Source: Bacillota bacterium
Lineage (GTDB): Bacteria; Bacillota_I; Bacilli_A; RF39; UBA660
Length of the DNA stretch: 64,000 bases
Assembly (NCBI GenBank): GCA_023460995.1
Contig: JAEWOE010000003.1
Span: 124,001-188,000, forward strand
Reading direction: 5' to 3'
Shown here in pieces: positions 35,593-44,798 of this stretch. Each line of letters starts with the position of its first letter. Position 1 is the first letter of the stretch. A program made the position numbers and the translations under genes. A model generated the notes under the pieces. The model did not search any database. It was not told the origin of the DNA and saw only the letters and a program-made list of their open reading frames with translations.

Positions 35593-35799
35593 TTATTTTT
35601 CTTCCTCATCAGAAACTTCAACAATCGCACCAACAGGGCAACCTTCTTTAGCGTCATTAGCTTCATCAATTTTATCTTCTGGAATTACATCGACTTTTAC
35701 GAATGCAATACCATTATCATTTATTTCAAAAACATCATCACAGATAGCTTGACAAGCACCACAACCGATACATACGTCTTCTAAAACTTTCATTTTCAT
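35593..35799 (-). CDS. 4Fe-4S ferredoxin
   Basis: 68 residues from the ATG at 35799; the longer frame begins at 35820, but AGGAGG (35806-35811 on this strand) decides for 35799. CIGCGACQAIC ... CPVGAI supplies four Cys for one [4Fe-4S] cluster, with an acidic C-terminus (SDEEEK). A low-potential electron carrier of the monocluster Bacillus type; it could serve radical SAM and other redox enzymes. Confidence 0.9.
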   Translation of the reverse strand: MKMKVLEDVCIGCGACQAICDDVFEINDNGIAFVKVDVIPEDKIDEANDAKEGCPVGAIVEVSDEEEK

Positions 35800-35900
35800 A
35801 ATTAATCCTCCTGTAAACATTATAATTAAAAAGTGTCAAAAAAGCAATATTTGATACTAAAAAGATTCTATTTATGTTATGATAAATATGGTGATAGAGT

Positions 35901-36710
35901 ATGGCTAGTCGTGTTGAGAGATACTATGATAATAATATAGATACTAACAAAAGAAGCTTAAAAAACAGAGAACTATATAAGACTATATATGAAGATGAAA
36001 CATATTCTAATATAGAAGGTATAGTTGAAACTTCAAAAACAAATGAAATAGATATAAAAAAAGTACAAGAATTGTTATTAAAACAAGAAAAGGAATTTAA
36101 AACAAGAAATCAATTGGTAAAAAAAGAATTAGAAATACCTGATATGGAAACTCTTGATGACCATGAAAGTAAAAATTATGATATAAGAGATATTTTAGCT
36201 CAAGCAAAAGAGGAACAAGAAGAAGATGATGATAAACGTCGTAGTTTAAAAGATATTGATTTTGATAGTATTAGAAAGAGAATTAGTAGTGCTGAAAAGT
36301 ATGAAGTTAAAGATGCTGAAAAAGATTTTCAGGAATTAAAAGAACTTATTAGTACCATCGCAGGATCTAATAAAGAATTAAATAAACTTGCTGATAAAGA
36401 TTTGAGCCTTGATATGTTTGCTGATTTGGCTGCTTCAACTAACGAAATATCAAAAGAAGATTCCGACGTAATAAAGAAAATTATTGCGGAAGCTAAGCAA
36501 ATTGAAGAAGATAGCATAAAATCTGAATTGCCAATTGAAGTTGATAAATCTTTCTATACTTCAACATTAAACTTAAAGAAAAAAGATTTTGAGTCAGAAG
36601 ATGATGAAGAAGAAAAAAGTGTTAGTTTAGGTTTTAAAATTACAGTTATAGTATTAATTATAATTATTGCAGTAGCTGCAGTAGTAGTTGGTTATAATAT
36701 ATTAAAATAA
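35901..36710 (+). CDS. Tail-anchored acidic protein of unknown function
   Basis: 269 residues, highly charged and probably coiled (~30-200), with a single C-terminal membrane segment (ITVIVLIIIIAVAAVVVGY) and nothing after it, so most of the protein faces the cytoplasm. No family recognised. RBS AGGTGATAG-like (GGTGATAG) before ATG 35901. A terminator follows. Its place before tagO and near other envelope genes hints at envelope organisation, but that is only context. Confidence 0.7.
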   Translation: MASRVERYYDNNIDTNKRSLKNRELYKTIYEDETYSNIEGIVETSKTNEIDIKKVQELLLKQEKEFKTRNQLVKKELEIPDMETLDDHESKNYDIRDILAQAKEEQEEDDDKRRSLKDIDFDSIRKRISSAEKYEVKDAEKDFQELKELISTIAGSNKELNKLADKDLSLDMFADLAASTNEISKEDSDVIKKIIAEAKQIEEDSIKSELPIEVDKSFYTSTLNLKKKDFESEDDEEEKSVSLGFKITVIVLIIIIAVAAVVVGYNILK

Positions 36711-36737
36711 GTTATACTCTTAAGTATAACTTTTTTA
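36711..36737 (+). terminator. Terminator after the tail-anchored protein
   Basis: GTTATACT-CTTA-AGTATAAC followed by TTTTTTATTTTTT. Confidence 0.85.
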
Positions 36738-36802
36738 TTTTTTCACAGTATATCTTTATATTACAACATAAAATGACATTTTTAAGCAAACATTATGGTT
36801 TT

Positions 36803-36811
36803 GTGGTATAA
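36803..36811 (+). promoter_or_regulatory. Extended -10 promoter of tagO
   Basis: TGGTATAAT, perfect extended -10, 20 bases before the start codon with AGGTGAT between. Confidence 0.55.
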
Positions 36812-36830
36812 TCTTTGTAGGTGATAGTAG

Positions 36831-37979
36831 ATGACAACGGAACAACTAATAAGAATATTTTCAATGGTAATAGTTACATTTTTATTTGTAACATTTTTAA
36901 TACCTTTTATTAAAAAGATAGCAGAACATATAGGAGCAATGGATATTCCAAATGCTAGAAAGGTTCATAAAAAACCTATGCCTAGACTTGGTGGTCTTGG
37001 TATATATCTTGGATTTTTACTTGGATATATGATGTTTGGATCTCCAAGTGCAATTATGAATTCTGTTTTAATAGGTAGTTTTATAATTGTAATGACTGGA
37101 GTACTAGATGATATTAAGCCGTTAAAAGCTAGTGTGAAATTTTTTGGACAGTTGGCGGCAGCTTGTATTATTGTATTTTATGGACAATTATTTATGCAAC
37201 AAATTTCTGCTTTTGGATTTACAGTGGATTTTGGAATTTTAGCTAAGCCGGTATCAATTTTCTTTATATTAGGTTGTATAAACTGCATAAATTTAATAGA
37301 TGGATTAGATGGTTTAGCTAGTGGAATAAGCGCAATATATTTTTTAACAATAGGTATTATTGCCGCGATTCAAGGAAAGTTTGGTTTAGATTGTGTGCTT
37401 GCATTTGTAATGCTAGGGTCAACTCTTGGTTTCTTAGTTCACAATTTCTATCCAGCTAAAATTTTTATGGGTGATTCAGGTTCAATGTTCTTAGGTTTTA
37501 TTATTGCAGTAATCGCACTTTTAGGATTTAAGAATGTAACTATGACATCGCTTATTATTCCACTTCTAATTTTAGCTATTCCAATATTAGATACATTATT
37601 CGCAATAATGAGAAGGCTTTTAAAAGGAGAGAGTATATCGACTCCTGATAAATTTCATATACATCATCAGTTTTTAAATAGAAATTTTTCTCAAAGAACA
37701 ACTGTTCTTGTTATATATATAATTGATATATTGTTTGCTTTTGCTTCAATAGTATATTTCTTAAAAGATAGAGTATTAGGTTATATAATATATGGATTAC
37801 TTTTACTAATAGTGCTTATTTTTGTAATTAAGACTAATATTGTATTTGATCATGAATCTAAAAAAGGTAAAGATGAGTCAAAAAAAGATTTGCCAAATGA
37901 AGATGAACAAGTAGAAGAAGTAGTAGAAAAAATTGTACAAAAAGATAATAAGGTAGTAAAAAGAAGAAAGAAAAAATAA
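36831..37979 (+). CDS. tagO: Undecaprenyl-phosphate GlcNAc-1-phosphate transferase, TagO/WecA-like
   Basis: Membrane enzyme that moves GlcNAc-1-phosphate from UDP-GlcNAc to undecaprenyl phosphate, the first step of wall teichoic acid or other surface glycan synthesis. 382 residues with about ten membrane segments; conserved cytoplasmic loops include KKPMPRLGG, NLIDGLDGLASG and FMGDSGSMFLG, all with the catalytic Asp clusters, and HIHHQFL. The C-terminal ~50 residues are a charged Lys/Glu tail not needed for the family fold. Start ATG 36831 follows AGGTGATAG. Confidence 0.9.
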   Translation: MTTEQLIRIFSMVIVTFLFVTFLIPFIKKIAEHIGAMDIPNARKVHKKPMPRLGGLGIYLGFLLGYMMFGSPSAIMNSVLIGSFIIVMTGVLDDIKPLKASVKFFGQLAAACIIVFYGQLFMQQISAFGFTVDFGILAKPVSIFFILGCINCINLIDGLDGLASGISAIYFLTIGIIAAIQGKFGLDCVLAFVMLGSTLGFLVHNFYPAKIFMGDSGSMFLGFIIAVIALLGFKNVTMTSLIIPLLILAIPILDTLFAIMRRLLKGESISTPDKFHIHHQFLNRNFSQRTTVLVIYIIDILFAFASIVYFLKDRVLGYIIYGLLLLIVLIFVIKTNIVFDHESKKGKDESKKDLPNEDEQVEEVVEKIVQKDNKVVKRRKKK

Positions 37980-38020
37980 TAAATAATTTAAAATAATCCA
38001 TAATATCTATAGGTGATATT

Positions 38021-38743
38021 ATGGATTTTAATTTATCTGAAATTTGGGATACTTCTTTTAGAGCTATCGTATCTTTAATAGCTTTATTTGTTATTACTAA
38101 AATAATAGGAAAAAAACAAGTTTCGCAACTTAGTTTATTTGATTATGTTGTAGGAATATCAATAGGTAACTTTGCTGCGGAAATGACTATTAATTTAGAT
38201 TCTAGTGAAATAAACGGAATTGTAGCAGTCTCAATTTTTGGAATTATTGCGTTTATAGTATCTTATTTAACTATGAAAAGTGTTAAGATAAGAAAATTTT
38301 TCGCAGGTTCTCCAACTGTATTGGTTCAAGAAGGCAAAATTGTTACCAAGAATATGAGAAAAGCTAGATTTGATGTAGATGATTTATTAGAGGTTTGTAG
38401 GTGTAATGGCTTTTTCAATATAAATGAAATAGAATATGCCTTAATGGAAGCTAATGGTGATGTTAGTTTTTTACCTAAGGTAGATTATAAACCGCTTACA
38501 GTTAAGGATATGAATTTAAAAATAAAACAAGATAGCTTGGTCGCAAATATAATCTTAGACAGTAAAGTTATGATAAATAATTTGAAAAATATGGGTAAGG
38601 ATGAAGAGTGGCTAAATCAACAACTAAAAGTTCTTGGATATTATACAGTTAATAATATTATTTTAGCTACACTTGATATTAATGATAAATTAACAGTTTA
38701 TGAAAAACAGTTCCAAGGTAGAGTTAAAGATGTATTAGACTAA
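38021..38743 (+). CDS. DUF421 membrane protein, YetF-like
   Basis: 240 residues with three N-terminal membrane segments and a soluble DUF421/YetF domain. FRAIVSLIALFVITKIIGKKQ and FDYVVGISIGNFAAEMT are family hallmarks, as is the FAGSPTVLVQEGKI strand. Several members in Bacillus act in spore membranes; here that is only suggested by the sporulation genes in the same window. RBS AGGTGATATT before ATG 38021. Confidence 0.85.
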   Translation: MDFNLSEIWDTSFRAIVSLIALFVITKIIGKKQVSQLSLFDYVVGISIGNFAAEMTINLDSSEINGIVAVSIFGIIAFIVSYLTMKSVKIRKFFAGSPTVLVQEGKIVTKNMRKARFDVDDLLEVCRCNGFFNINEIEYALMEANGDVSFLPKVDYKPLTVKDMNLKIKQDSLVANIILDSKVMINNLKNMGKDEEWLNQQLKVLGYYTVNNIILATLDINDKLTVYEKQFQGRVKDVLD

Positions 38744-38759
38744 TATATAATGTAAAGAA

Positions 38760-38793
38760 GTAGTACTAGGCTTTGACTTAGTACTGCTTTTTG
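38760..38793 (+). terminator. Terminator of the DUF421 gene
   Basis: GTAGTACTAGG pairs with CTTAGTACTGC (two G-T), then TTTTTG. Confidence 0.7.
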
Positions 38794-38818
38794 TTTATAA
38801 TGATAATAGGTGATAGAA

Positions 38819-39253
38819 GTGAACAGAAATTTTTGTGCATCAGTGTTTATAATTAATCCTGAAGATAGAAAAATATTATTAATTAAACATAAAAAAATGA
38901 ATAGATGGGTACAACCAGGTGGACACGTAGAAACTGGTGAAACTCCAGAAGAAACTGCTTTGCGAGAAGTATATGAAGAAACTGGACTAAAAGTTACTTT
39001 GCTAGGTGAAAGATTTCCAAGAGAAAGTGATTTTGTAAGACCACTTGGTATTCAAAAGAATATGAATGGCAAAGGGGATATGCATATTGATATTATATAT
39101 GCTGGTATTCCTAACTATAGTGTTGATCCAATTATTAATAAAGAAGAGAGTTACGGAGCTAAATGGTTTAGCCGCGGAGAACTTGAACATATTGATGTAT
39201 TTCCTGATATAAAAATAACAATGGATTATCTTTTAAAAGAAATATTTAGGTAG
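38819..39253 (+). CDS. Nudix hydrolase
   Basis: 144 residues from the GTG at 38819, chosen because AGGTGAT (38808-38814) would overlap the earlier GTG at 38810. The Nudix box GGHVETGETPEETALREVYE continues EETGL, complete with all catalytic Glu, so it should hydrolyse a nucleoside-diphosphate-linked substrate; which one is unknown. NRWVQPGGH upstream is the usual entrance. It is followed by a small membrane-anchored gene after 13 bases. Confidence 0.88.
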   Translation: MNRNFCASVFIINPEDRKILLIKHKKMNRWVQPGGHVETGETPEETALREVYEETGLKVTLLGERFPRESDFVRPLGIQKNMNGKGDMHIDIIYAGIPNYSVDPIINKEESYGAKWFSRGELEHIDVFPDIKITMDYLLKEIFR

Positions 39254-39266
39254 GTGAATTTAAATT

Positions 39267-39974
39267 ATGGATTTTTTAAAACTTTTTTTTGAAGATGGAA
39301 TGACTGATTTTTGGATAAATATTTTACTTCCAGTTTTGTCAATAATAATACCCGTATTTGCGACATTATATACTGTTAATAGTAGAATTAAAGCACAAAA
39401 TAAAGAGAACCATCAACCATATGTTGTTCTTGAAAAAGTAGTAGATATGGATAAAATAAATGAATTTTCTTATTATTTAACTCCAATTGGAAGAAATTTT
39501 TTAGAAGCAAATCCACAAATAGATTATTCTAATATTGAAAGTGATAATGATATTAATGTTAAATTAATGCTTCATAATATTGGTTATGGAGTAGCTACCA
39601 ATATTAAATTTTATAATTTATTAACAGGTTTGCAAGTCCATGGTACACAAGCATCTAATGAAGAGTTTAACCAAAAACTATTTACTACATTAGATATGCA
39701 ATCTGATGAACAAAAAACAGTTCAGGCTAGATTAATTAATTTAGTTAGAGAAGATGAAAATGGTGTTTCAAAAGATGACCATATAAGAATGCTTTGTGTT
39801 TATCGCGACTTACATGAGAATATATATAATTTTATAATAAGTATAAATGCAAAGAATGATAATCATTATGATTTCTTTGCATATCAACCTTCTAGCCATA
39901 GTTATGCTAAGTGGCATAAAGAAAATAAAAAAGAGTTTAAGATGATATTAAATACATATAAAGGAAAAAAATAG
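39267..39974 (+). CDS. Membrane-anchored protein of unknown function
   Basis: 235 residues: one N-terminal membrane segment (~17-38) followed by a soluble ~190-residue domain with a DINVKLMLHNIGYGVATNIK segment, resembling an immunoglobulin-like beta fold, and no known family. AGGTGAATTTAAATT upstream of ATG 39267 is a fair RBS. May be in one transcript with the Nudix gene. Confidence 0.65.
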   Translation: MDFLKLFFEDGMTDFWINILLPVLSIIIPVFATLYTVNSRIKAQNKENHQPYVVLEKVVDMDKINEFSYYLTPIGRNFLEANPQIDYSNIESDNDINVKLMLHNIGYGVATNIKFYNLLTGLQVHGTQASNEEFNQKLFTTLDMQSDEQKTVQARLINLVREDENGVSKDDHIRMLCVYRDLHENIYNFIISINAKNDNHYDFFAYQPSSHSYAKWHKENKKEFKMILNTYKGKK

Positions 39975-39993
39975 CCATTAGCTATTTTTTTTT
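39966..39993. terminator. Bidirectional terminator
   Basis: AAAATAGC-CATTA-GCTATTTT with A run before and T run after, between convergent genes. Confidence 0.7.
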
Positions 39994-40583
39994 CTTCTTC
40001 TTCTCTTTTTAATTATATAAACTCTAAATAATTTAAGTATTATAATAATGATAATGAAGTATAAAGTATTTAATATGTCTTCATTTTCAGTATCACTATT
40101 TTCTTCATTTTGATCATCGTTCCAAATTTTGAGATTGTTCTTTTTAGCTTCAGCTTCTACCTCTTGTAAATGAGCAGTATAATCATAATCTCCATATAAA
40201 TATTTTACTTCAGCTAAGCCTTTTTTAATTAATATTTCTTGAAGTAAAGTATCATCTATCCACACCCATACTAAGTCACGATTATATTTATCTGTTTTAT
40301 TACTATTTGGATCATACTCGATTTCTATTTTTTTAGCATTAGTCAAACTATCACAAGTGAATTTACTTGCTTCTTTGCCAAATGGCTCTATTTGATTAGT
40401 TGATTCTGGCGTATCTATAGCCAAAAATCTAGTCTTTATTACATTACCATCCATATTAAAATATGCAGTATCACCATCGACACACTTATTTAATGTTACA
40501 GTATATTTATCAAATGCATATGCCTTATTTATACCTATAATAATAAGAAATATAAAACAAATATAGTATAAAAATTTCTTCAT
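39978..40583 (-). CDS. Membrane-anchored thermonuclease-like protein
   Basis: 201 residues on the minus strand: signal peptide (~1-23, ending AYAF), a staphylococcal-nuclease domain (~25-155) with CVDGDTAYF, RFLAIDTPES, YDRNLVW-type KYNRDLVWVW and KGLAEVKYL, which include the catalytic Arg/Glu region, and a C-terminal membrane segment (~168-185) followed by a very basic tail (KKRRRRKK). It should sit outside the cell, held by the tail, and degrade DNA/RNA for nutrients or defence. The anchor is unusual for the family, which is often freely secreted. Confidence 0.85.
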   Translation of the reverse strand: MKKFLYYICFIFLIIIGINKAYAFDKYTVTLNKCVDGDTAYFNMDGNVIKTRFLAIDTPESTNQIEPFGKEASKFTCDSLTNAKKIEIEYDPNSNKTDKYNRDLVWVWIDDTLLQEILIKKGLAEVKYLYGDYDYTAHLQEVEAEAKKNNLKIWNDDQNEENSDTENEDILNTLYFIIIIIILKLFRVYIIKKRRRRKKNS

Positions 40584-40661
40584 ATTACCTCCTATATTAT
40601 TAATTAATTATATAATAATATATTAAATATTTGTATATATTAAAGTAGCAAAATAAAAAAC

Positions 40662-40691
40662 TTTACACAAAGCATAGGTTTGTGATACAAT
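40662..40691 (+). promoter_or_regulatory. Promoter of typA
   Basis: TTTACA, 18-base spacer, TACAAT; start codon 26 bases downstream. Confidence 0.5.
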
Positions 40692-40716
40692 ATTGCAGTT
40701 ATGAGGAAGTGTATTT

Positions 40717-42528
40717 ATGAAAAAAATTAGAAATATTGCAATTATCGCCCATGTTGACCACGGTAAAACTACATTGGTAGATAAATTATTACAAATGTCA
40801 GGTACTTTTAGAGAGAACGAAGAAGTAGCAGAAAGAGCTATGGATTCTAATGATATTGAAAGAGAAAGAGGAATTACAATTCTTGCTAAAACAACAGCAA
40901 TTAATTATAATGATACTCGTATTAATATTTTAGATACTCCAGGACATGCTGACTTTGGTGGAGAAGTTGAAAGAATAATGAACATGGTTGATGGTGTTCT
41001 TTTAGTAGTCGATGCTTATGAAGGAACAATGCCACAAACTAGATTCGTTTTAAAGAAAGCTTTAGAAGCTGGTGTTACACCAGTAGTAGTAGTAAATAAA
41101 ATAGATAAGCCAACAGCTAGACCAAAAGAAGTTGTAGATGAGGTTTTAGATTTATTTATTGAACTTGGAGCTGATATTGATCAATTAGAATTCCCAGTTG
41201 TTTATTGTTCTGCTATTAATGGTACATCTAGTATGAATCCAGATATAGCTACACAAGCACCAACTATGAATCCAATCTTAGATTTAATAATTGAACATAT
41301 ACCAAGTCCTAATGTTTCTGAAGAAGGAAATTTACAATTTCAACCAGCTTTACTTGATTATAATGACTTCGTAGGAAGAATCGGTATTGGTCTTGTTAAA
41401 AGAGGTAATGTTAAAGTTAATCAAATGGCTTCATGTGTAAGACTTGATGGTAGTATTAAACAATTTAGAATTCAAAAAATGTTTGGTTATTTTGGACTAA
41501 AAAGAGTTGAAATTAGTGAAGCATCAGCAGGTGATATTATTGCAATCGCAGGACTACCTGATGTTGAAGTTGGAGAAACTATTTGTGAAATAGGGGCTGA
41601 AGAAGCACTTCCTATATTACGTATTGATGAACCAACATTACAAATGACATTCTCTACTAATACTAGTCCATTTGTAGGACGTGAAGGTAAGATATTAACT
41701 GCCAGCAAAATTCAAGAAAGATTATTTAAAGAAACTGAAAAAGATGTATCTTTAAAAGTTCAAAAGGGTGAAGGTAATGAATCATGGATCGTATCAGGTC
41801 GTGGTGAACTTCATTTATCAATCTTAATTGAGAATATGCGTAGAGAAGGTTTTGAACTACAAGTTTCTAAACCACAAGTAATTAAAAAAGAAATCGATGG
41901 TGTTATGTCTGAGCCATTTGAAGAATTACAAATTGACTGTCCAGATGAATATATTGGTGGTGTTATTGAAGCTTTAGGTAAAAGAGAAGCAAACATGGAA
42001 CACATGAGTAATAGTAATGGACAAACAAGAATTCTTTATACTATTCCTTCAAGAGGATTAATTGGTTTTTCAACTGATTTTATGACTCTAACAAAAGGTT
42101 ATGGTATGCTTAGCCACACTTATAAAGAATATAGACCTCTAGCAGGAACTGCTGTTGGAGAAAGAAAACTTGGTGTAATGGTTTCTATGGAAAATGGAAA
42201 AGCAACAGCATATGCCTTAGGTCAATTAGAAGACCGTGGTGTAATGTTTATTGAACCAGGTGCTGAAGTTTATGAAGGTATGATTGTTGGTGAACATAGT
42301 CATGAAAATGATATCGTAGTTAACGTTGTAAAAGGTAAAAACTTAACTAATACAAGAAGTGCTGGTAAAGATCACACTGTTGTATTAAAAAGACCAAGAT
42401 TATTATCTTTAGAAATAGCTCTTGATTATATTAATAGCGACGAACTTGTAGAAGTTACGCCAGTTAATTTCCGTATAAGAAAGAAATATTTAACTGAAAA
42501 CGAAAGAAAAAGAAATAGAAATAATTAA
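40717..42528 (+). CDS. typA: Translational GTPase TypA/BipA
   Basis: 603 residues. GTPase domain with AHVDHGKTTL (P-loop), RGITI and DTPGHADFGGEVER, then NKID; followed by EF-G-like domains and the BipA-specific C-terminus (SRGLIGFSTDFMTLTKGYG). It binds the ribosome and supports large-subunit assembly and growth under stress, including cold. Normal length. RBS GAGGAAG before ATG 40717. Confidence 0.97.
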   Translation: MKKIRNIAIIAHVDHGKTTLVDKLLQMSGTFRENEEVAERAMDSNDIERERGITILAKTTAINYNDTRINILDTPGHADFGGEVERIMNMVDGVLLVVDAYEGTMPQTRFVLKKALEAGVTPVVVVNKIDKPTARPKEVVDEVLDLFIELGADIDQLEFPVVYCSAINGTSSMNPDIATQAPTMNPILDLIIEHIPSPNVSEEGNLQFQPALLDYNDFVGRIGIGLVKRGNVKVNQMASCVRLDGSIKQFRIQKMFGYFGLKRVEISEASAGDIIAIAGLPDVEVGETICEIGAEEALPILRIDEPTLQMTFSTNTSPFVGREGKILTASKIQERLFKETEKDVSLKVQKGEGNESWIVSGRGELHLSILIENMRREGFELQVSKPQVIKKEIDGVMSEPFEELQIDCPDEYIGGVIEALGKREANMEHMSNSNGQTRILYTIPSRGLIGFSTDFMTLTKGYGMLSHTYKEYRPLAGTAVGERKLGVMVSMENGKATAYALGQLEDRGVMFIEPGAEVYEGMIVGEHSHENDIVVNVVKGKNLTNTRSAGKDHTVVLKRPRLLSLEIALDYINSDELVEVTPVNFRIRKKYLTENERKRNRNN

Positions 42529-42551
42529 GATAGATTACTCTGTCTTTTTTT
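42527..42551 (+). terminator. typA terminator
   Basis: AAGATAGA pairs with TCTGTCTT (one G-T), then TTTTTTC. Confidence 0.75.
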
Positions 42552-42605
42552 CTTGTAAAACTAATTCTTTTATGATAGTATTATATTAGAATAGGAAGGG
42601 TATGT

Positions 42606-43199
42606 ATGTTAGAATCTTTAATTGTATTTGGTAAGGTATTTGGCCTTCTTATAATATTATTTATTGGTGTTATGATATTATTTGTTTATCCAACTAACTT
42701 ATTATATAAAAATGATAAATTTGAACCTAAAGGTGATACTGATAAAATTTTAATAGGAACATCGATCTTTTTAACTGTTATAACGATACTTTTATATTAT
42801 TATTATCATATTAGCAATAGCTATATGTGTAATATTTCATCATATTTTGATTGTTTAAAGAATGGTTCTAGTTTAGGTATATATATACTTTTATTTATCC
42901 ATTTAGTCCTTATTATTGTATTTAATTTAGCCTTTATTAATAAATTAAAAGAAGTTATTAAATCTAAAAAATTAGATATATATTTATTTATATTTGCATC
43001 ATTAAGTATTTTCTTAGTATTATTTAATTATAGAATTTATGAGAATATATTTGATAATGAAACTTTAATTTATTTTCCTATAAGGGTATTATTATATTTA
43101 ATCGTATATTCACCACTATATTCTTATCTGCTTATAAATTATATTTTAAATCCAATTAAAAAGAAAAAAACGAAGAAGAAAGTTACCAAGAAAAAGTAA
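42606..43199 (+). CDS. Integral membrane protein of unknown function
   Basis: 197 residues with about five membrane segments (~8-28, ~48-68, ~93-113, ~125-145, ~155-175) and a Lys-rich C-terminal end (KKKKTKKKVTKKK) on the cytoplasmic side. No recognised family. RBS GGAAGGGTATG region upstream of ATG 42606. The basic tail overlaps the terminator. Confidence 0.65.
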   Translation: MLESLIVFGKVFGLLIILFIGVMILFVYPTNLLYKNDKFEPKGDTDKILIGTSIFLTVITILLYYYYHISNSYMCNISSYFDCLKNGSSLGIYILLFIHLVLIIVFNLAFINKLKEVIKSKKLDIYLFIFASLSIFLVLFNYRIYENIFDNETLIYFPIRVLLYLIVYSPLYSYLLINYILNPIKKKKTKKKVTKKK

Positions 43200-43213
43200 C
43201 TTTCTTCTTTTAT
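43173..43213 (+). terminator. Terminator overlapping the membrane-protein stop
   Basis: GAAGAAAGTTAC pairs with GTAACTTTCTTC, perfect 12-bp stem, then TTTTATG. The basic Lys-rich tail is encoded in the left arm. Confidence 0.8.
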
Positions 43214-43281
43214 GTCGATTTGCGCTACCTTCTAAAATATGGTAAAATTATAGTGCTTGCTTAAAAAGAAGAGGTGTAATT

Positions 43282-43971
43282 TTGATAGATAATACGAAGA
43301 TTATTACCAAGTTTATTGCAATGTTATTATTTGCTTTAGTACTTGTTATTGGTAATAATGTAGTAGAGTTATTAAACGAATCAGATATAGTAATCGAAGA
43401 TAAGATTCTAGCTGGTTCAAACGATATTGAATCTAACAAGGAAGTAGCTGAAATTACTGCTAAAGCGTTAATTATAAGTTCTACCGAAGACTTAGAAATT
43501 AAAGCTAAGGTAATAGTGAAAGAAGAAGAGGAAGTAGTTAAACCAGTTATTGTTTATGATGGTTTAACACTAGAAGAATTAACAAATAAATTGAATAGGG
43601 TATTAAAATCAACTTTGACTGGTACAGGTGGTTCATTTGCTAATTACGCTATTCAGTTAGGTGTAGATCCTTATTTAGCAGTTGCTATAGTACTTCAAGA
43701 AACAGGATGTTACTGGGGAACTTGTAGTGCGATGGTTAATCAATGTTATAATGTAGGTGGTATGAAAGGTGGATACTATTCATGTTGGGGTGGCTCATAT
43801 GCAGCTTTTTCAAACATTGATGAAGGTATACAAGCATACGTTTATAATTTATATAATAATTACGTTTCCAGAGGGTTAATAACTGCAGAAGCTATGAATG
43901 CTTCATATGCAGAAGATACGTTATGGGCAAGCAGAGTAAATAATTATATAAATATAATAAAAAACAGTTAG
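43282..43971 (+). CDS. Glucosaminidase/lysozyme-like secreted protein
   Basis: 229 residues beginning at TTG 43282 after AGAGGTGTAA. An N-terminal membrane segment (~9-28) acts as signal anchor, followed by an acidic linker (~30-100) and a C-terminal ~125-residue domain with FANYAIQLGVDPYLAVAIVLQ and QETGCYW...YNVGGMKGG, the pattern of lysozyme-like/FlgJ-type glucosaminidases where the Glu after Q acts in catalysis. Probably cuts peptidoglycan outside the membrane. Four Cys in the domain could form disulfides. Confidence 0.75.
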   Translation: MIDNTKIITKFIAMLLFALVLVIGNNVVELLNESDIVIEDKILAGSNDIESNKEVAEITAKALIISSTEDLEIKAKVIVKEEEEVVKPVIVYDGLTLEELTNKLNRVLKSTLTGTGGSFANYAIQLGVDPYLAVAIVLQETGCYWGTCSAMVNQCYNVGGMKGGYYSCWGGSYAAFSNIDEGIQAYVYNLYNNYVSRGLITAEAMNASYAEDTLWASRVNNYINIIKNS

Positions 43972-43994
43972 ATTATTATTTCTAACTGTTTTTT
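43961..43994 (+). terminator. Terminator of the glucosaminidase-like gene
   Basis: AAAACAGTTAGA pairs with TCTAACTGTTTT, then T residues. It faces the rpsD terminator. Confidence 0.85.
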
Positions 43995-44000
43995 ATATAT

Positions 44001-44026
44001 AAAAAAAGAGAGGAAACTCTCTTTTT
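44001..44026 (-). terminator. rpsD terminator
   Basis: Read on the minus strand: AAAAAGAGAG-TTTC-CTCTCTTTTT followed by T residues, directly after the rpsD stop. Confidence 0.85.
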
Positions 44027-44027
44027 A

Positions 44028-44627
44028 TTATCTATTGTAGAATTCAACGATTAATGCTTCATTAATATCAGCATTTAATTCACTACGAGATGGAACTCTT
44101 ACATAAGTCCCAGCTAATTTTGCTTCATCAAAAGTAACAAATTCAACTCTATTATGTAATGCTTCTAATGATGCTTTAACTACTGCTAAATCTTTACCAG
44201 CTTTAATAGCGATTACATCACCAGGAGTACATCTGTAAGAAGCGATATCAACTTTTTTACCATTAACAGTAATATGTCCATGGTTAACTAATTGTCTTGC
44301 TCCATTTCTTGTAGATGCAAATCCAATTCTGTATACTAAATTGTCTAAACGACTTTCTAGTAAACCTAAGAAATCTTCACCGTGAACGCCTTTCATTTTT
44401 GAAGCGTCACTGAATGTTCTCTTGAATTGTTTTTCATTCATACCATACATAAATCTAACTTTTTGTTTTTCAGCTAATTGAACACCATAGTTAGATTGTT
44501 TTTTAGCACGTTTTTGTCCGTGTTGTCCTGGTGCGAATGGTTTTTTAGCTAATTCTTTACCAGTTTCACTAATTGAGAAACCTAAACGTCTAGCTCTACG
44601 AAATGTTGCTCCAGTATATCTTGCCAT
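44028..44627 (-). CDS. rpsD: 30S ribosomal protein S4
   Basis: 199 residues from ATG at 44627 with GAGGAGG upstream; a longer frame to 44720 runs through the leader and is not used. MARYTGATFRRARRLGFS, PGQHGQKRAKKQSNYGVQLAEKQK, and the S4 RNA-binding domain (LESRLDNLVYRIGFAS... HGHITVNGKKVDI) are textbook. A primary 16S rRNA-binding protein and, in Firmicutes, a repressor of its own mRNA. Monocistronic with a structured leader. Confidence 0.98.
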   Translation of the reverse strand: MARYTGATFRRARRLGFSISETGKELAKKPFAPGQHGQKRAKKQSNYGVQLAEKQKVRFMYGMNEKQFKRTFSDASKMKGVHGEDFLGLLESRLDNLVYRIGFASTRNGARQLVNHGHITVNGKKVDIASYRCTPGDVIAIKAGKDLAVVKASLEALHNRVEFVTFDEAKLAGTYVRVPSRSELNADINEALIVEFYNR

Positions 44628-44770
44628 AATTTTCTCCTCCTCTAAATATTCATATAAATTCAGAAGACTAAATAGCCAAATCATAGGGTGTCTTATTCTA
44701 ATATTTTCGCTTTGCAGCAAAAGTTACGCAATAAACCCTAAAGGTAATAGACACGTTACAATCTTCTATT
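44628..44770 (-). ncRNA. Structured rpsD leader, likely S4 autoregulatory site
   Basis: A ~140-base leader separates the promoter from the start. GTGTCTATTA (minus strand, ~44750) pairs with TAATA... AAGACAC (~44690), enclosing TTTAGGGTTTATTGCGTAAC and TTTTGCTGCAAAGCGAAA. The TATTGCGTAACTTTTGC core is like that of Bacillus rpsD leaders, where S4 binds and blocks translation. Class assigned by eye. Confidence 0.6.
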
Positions 44771-44798
44771 TAGCGCTGCTAATTCATACGCAATATTG

